A DNA stretch of 64,000 nt, from contig NC_018217.1 in NCBI RefSeq assembly GCF_000219625.1, forward strand, positions 1,736,001 through 1,800,000. Direction: 5' to 3'. The stretch is from Zymoseptoria tritici IPO323 (Eukaryota; Ascomycota; Dothideomycetes; Mycosphaerellales; Mycosphaerellaceae). The notes below the pieces were generated by a model. The model had not been told where the DNA came from and ran no database searches. It saw only the letters and a list, made by a program, of their open reading frames with translations. A program made the translations under genes and the position numbers. Shown here piece by piece: positions 62,073 to 64,000 of this stretch (its first letter is position 1; each line of letters begins with the position of its first letter).

Positions 62073-62717
62073 TCACTTCGACCCACCCTCAACATACTTC
62101 TTCAAATCCTCTCCCTGCTGATCAAACTGCTTCTGCAGTTTCCCCTTCAACGCAATCGCCGCCGCGGTCACGCCCGGATAATACGACTCATAGCTCACAT
62201 ATCTCGTATACCCGTACCCGACATTCATCACCACATTGACATGTTCCAGCGGCGCCAATTTCGTCATGTCCCCCTTCCACGCGCTCATGGCGTACGTTCC
62301 TCTCGTCGCGCTATGGCCGTCCACGTCCGGGTTGACGTAGGAGATTTCTTCCAAGCTCTTGGTGTTCACCTTCGGGATGAGGCCAGTCGTAGTGAAAGTC
62401 ATCTTCGTGCCGACAGGTGGTGGGGATGGAGTAAGGCTGGAGCCGGAGCGGGCTTCCACGTCGATGACAAAGGTATTCCATTTCGGGTAGGAGGCGAAGT
62501 CGACGATGGCGTTGTGGACTTCGAGGACGGTGCCTTTGATGTACTTTTCCGTGCAGATGGTGAAGACGATGTCTTTGGAGCCGTAGGTGAGCGTGGGGAG
62601 CTTGTCGCTGTCGCGGCATTGGGTGTTGATGAGGTCGGAGGGTTTGGTTTTGAAGTTGTTGTAGTTCTGGGCGTTGGCCAGGGAGGCGAGCCAGAGGAGA
62701 GTGTCGGATGGCTTCAT
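62073..62717 (-). CDS. secreted SRPBCC-fold (polyketide cyclase/START-like) protein
   Basis: A single-exon 214-residue protein. The first ~16 residues (MKPSDTLLWLASLANA) form a short signal-peptide-like segment. The rest has the SRPBCC layout: strand IVFTICTEKYIKGT, helix VLEVHNAIVDFASYPKWNTFV (the conserved 'v...l.D...yp.Wn.f' helix), long strands KMTFTTTGLIPK and GTYAMSAWKGD, and a final C-terminal helix AAAIALKGKLQKQFDQQGEDLKK (quoted in part). SRPBCC proteins bind hydrophobic ligands in a deep pocket. The ligand is unknown. A TATA box lies upstream (see separate entry). Confidence 0.78.
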   Translation of the reverse strand: MKPSDTLLWLASLANAQNYNNFKTKPSDLINTQCRDSDKLPTLTYGSKDIVFTICTEKYIKGTVLEVHNAIVDFASYPKWNTFVIDVEARSGSSLTPSPPPVGTKMTFTTTGLIPKVNTKSLEEISYVNPDVDGHSATRGTYAMSAWKGDMTKLAPLEHVNVVMNVGYGYTRYVSYESYYPGVTAAAIALKGKLQKQFDQQGEDLKKYVEGGSK

Positions 62718-63800
62718 GGTGGACGGTGGCTGTATTGAGGATGGGAATGTAGAGGTGATGGAAGTGTGTTGTTCATGAGGTGAGGCTGGTTTTATCTATA
62801 TAAGGTGAGTGATGAGGATGTGTTTCCGGTCCCTGGTCAATGCCTCGTGCGAACACGAGGATGATGCCTGTCCGGTCCATACGTGTCTCAGACACCAAGA
62901 TCAGGCTGTGCAGGACGAGGTGCGAGTATTCATCGGTCCACTGTCAGTTGCGGATTCGACTCCGGATCTAGTGAACAGGTCAAGGTGAAGTTGACGCAGA
63001 CCCCGAGCGTAAGAGTCCGGATGATCCGGCATCGAAGTGGTCACGATAGAATAATAATACAAGCCCGGCCGGAGCTTCATGGCCTAATCTCCAGGAAGAT
63101 GGCCAATCCGTCCGTCCCTACCTTAGACGTGCCTTTTCTGCCTGCCAAAGAGACGACCGATCCGATGCGTTGACATGCTGCGTGTTGTAGGTGAGCTTTG
63201 CGACGAGTTTTCTGAAAATCCGCGAACCTATTGGTGTCCTATCAGGCATCGTAAAATGCCTCAGCGCTTCGCCACCGGAGGAGACGCCGGTAGAACTACC
63301 TAGGTAGTCATCCTGTTCACGGAGCTGCCATCAAATTCGGCGGAGTCGGAAGACCAGGGTTGTATGAGGCCGGTCAGTATTTAGTTCGAATGTCTCAGAG
63401 TCGTCGGCAGGATGCTGTCGTTTCATCCGGACTCCGGTTTCAATCATCCTCGTCATCCGGGCACGGAAGTCTTGTCTGGCCGTGACTCAAGCACTTGCAT
63501 CTCACGCCGACCACACGTCGTCGTTCAGTGTGCTTGAATGTGGAAGACAACTCGAGTGCGCCGTTCCGAGAAGTGCGGAAAGCTGAGACTGAGTTTCTGG
63601 CGCGGAACTCGTTCGTCTACGCAGTACCGAAGAACTCTTCATCGCCATTGCGAACTCTGTTTTACTGTTGAACTGGACATCAACACTTCTCGAAGATATT
63701 ACATTAAATCATACCAACAATTCGCTGCAGCGCTTTCATTTGCTTGTGCCGGCCTGAGCACGTCAAACCCTCTCTGTCCCGAGAAGTCGTACTGATCCCT
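62718..63800. other. spacer without supported gene
   Basis: About 1.1 kb. The left ~100 bp are the promoter and leader of the SRPBCC gene; the rest shows only short frames. Confidence 0.45.
62795..62802 (-). promoter_or_regulatory. TATA box of the SRPBCC gene
   Basis: TATATAGA on the minus strand, about 78 bp upstream of the start codon at 62717. The position suits a core promoter with a short leader. Confidence 0.45.
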
Positions 63801-64000
63801 CTAAAGCAGGGCAACAACAGCCATACCAGCGCCCAAGATTCCTCCAACGGCGTACATTGGCGCCTTGGTGGGCGCCGCGGCACCGTCGACTACGCTGCTG
63901 GCACTCGCCACCACTCCGCCGGCGCCGTCGGTGGCGGAAGAGAAGACATCGCCCGCTCCATCGGTGGCACTAGAGAAAGCACCACCTGCACCGCTCGTAA
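63801..64000 (-). CDS. C-terminus of a GPI-anchored-type cell-wall protein (5' part outside window)
   Basis: The last ~65 codons read on the minus strand and end with TAG at 63801-63803. The segment repeats SSATDGAG, continues Ala/Ser/Val-rich, and ends in a hydrophobic stretch (YAVGGILGAGMAVVALL) directly before the stop. A Ser/Ala-rich region plus a terminal hydrophobic segment is the layout of a GPI-anchor attachment signal in fungal wall and surface proteins. The N-terminal signal peptide lies beyond the edge and cannot be checked. Confidence 0.7.
   Translation of the reverse strand, partial: TSGAGGAFSSATDGAGDVFSSATDGAGGVVASASSVVDGAAAPTKAPMYAVGGILGAGMAVVALL

Overview
The window is nuclear DNA of a filamentous ascomycete (Pezizomycotina). 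Gene content suggests Dothideomycetes, but the species cannot be named from sequence alone. Support comes from short introns of about 47-70 bp with GTNNGT donors and CTNAC-type branch points, filamentous-fungal families (Zn2Cys6 regulator, PhoD-like secreted phosphatase, LysM protein, small secreted cysteine-rich proteins), and a transposon block mutated in the way repeat-induced point mutation (RIP) mutates DNA. Genes lie on both strands with no operons. Exon joins quoted here were worked out by hand from splice motifs, reading-frame phase and protein continuity.

0-14.3 kb: the 3' end of the TEL1/ATM checkpoint kinase, a small F-box/2EXR-like protein with an internally duplicated N-terminus, eIF2B delta (GCD2), a roughly 850-bp non-LTR retroelement with a 7x(ACAA) tail and 11-13 bp target-site duplication, an alpha-arrestin adaptor, and a NOPCHAP1/DUF4598-like protein. 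About 3.3 kb between the last two shows no convincing gene.

14.3-20.5 kb: a nested transposon. A PIF/Harbinger DNA transposon (14329-20462, TIRs and TTA target duplication) was interrupted inside its transposase reading frame by a Ty3/gypsy chromovirus (15240-18014, 275-bp LTRs, 5-bp GCTAG duplication) that keeps only integrase and chromodomain. All eight LTR-LTR differences are RIP-type transitions. The Harbinger ends 15 bp from the stop codon of the next gene, a five-exon Zn2Cys6 regulator.

20.5-42 kb: Zn2Cys6 regulator, porphobilinogen deaminase (HEM3) divergent from an eIF4E-family gene, a four-BRCT Dpb11/Rad4/TopBP1 replication-checkpoint protein, a secreted PhoD-like phosphatase, an intron-dense glyoxalase II (GLO2), a zinc-ribbon/LysM protein, sphinganine C4-hydroxylase (SUR2) and prefoldin subunit 4. 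Then about 2.5 kb without a supported gene, containing a telomere-like motif and a 36-bp tandem duplication.

42-64 kb: two small secreted cysteine-rich proteins (42.0 and 58.7 kb), a P-loop sulfotransferase-like membrane protein, two large low-complexity proteins (one with a C-terminal PHD finger), an MFS transporter, a GNAT acetyltransferase, an AIM9-like mitochondrial phosphotransferase, a secreted SRPBCC-fold protein, and the C-terminus of a GPI-anchored-type wall protein cut by the window edge. Core housekeeping genes dominate. The accessory material (transposons, secreted proteins, repeat-rich spacers) sits between them.
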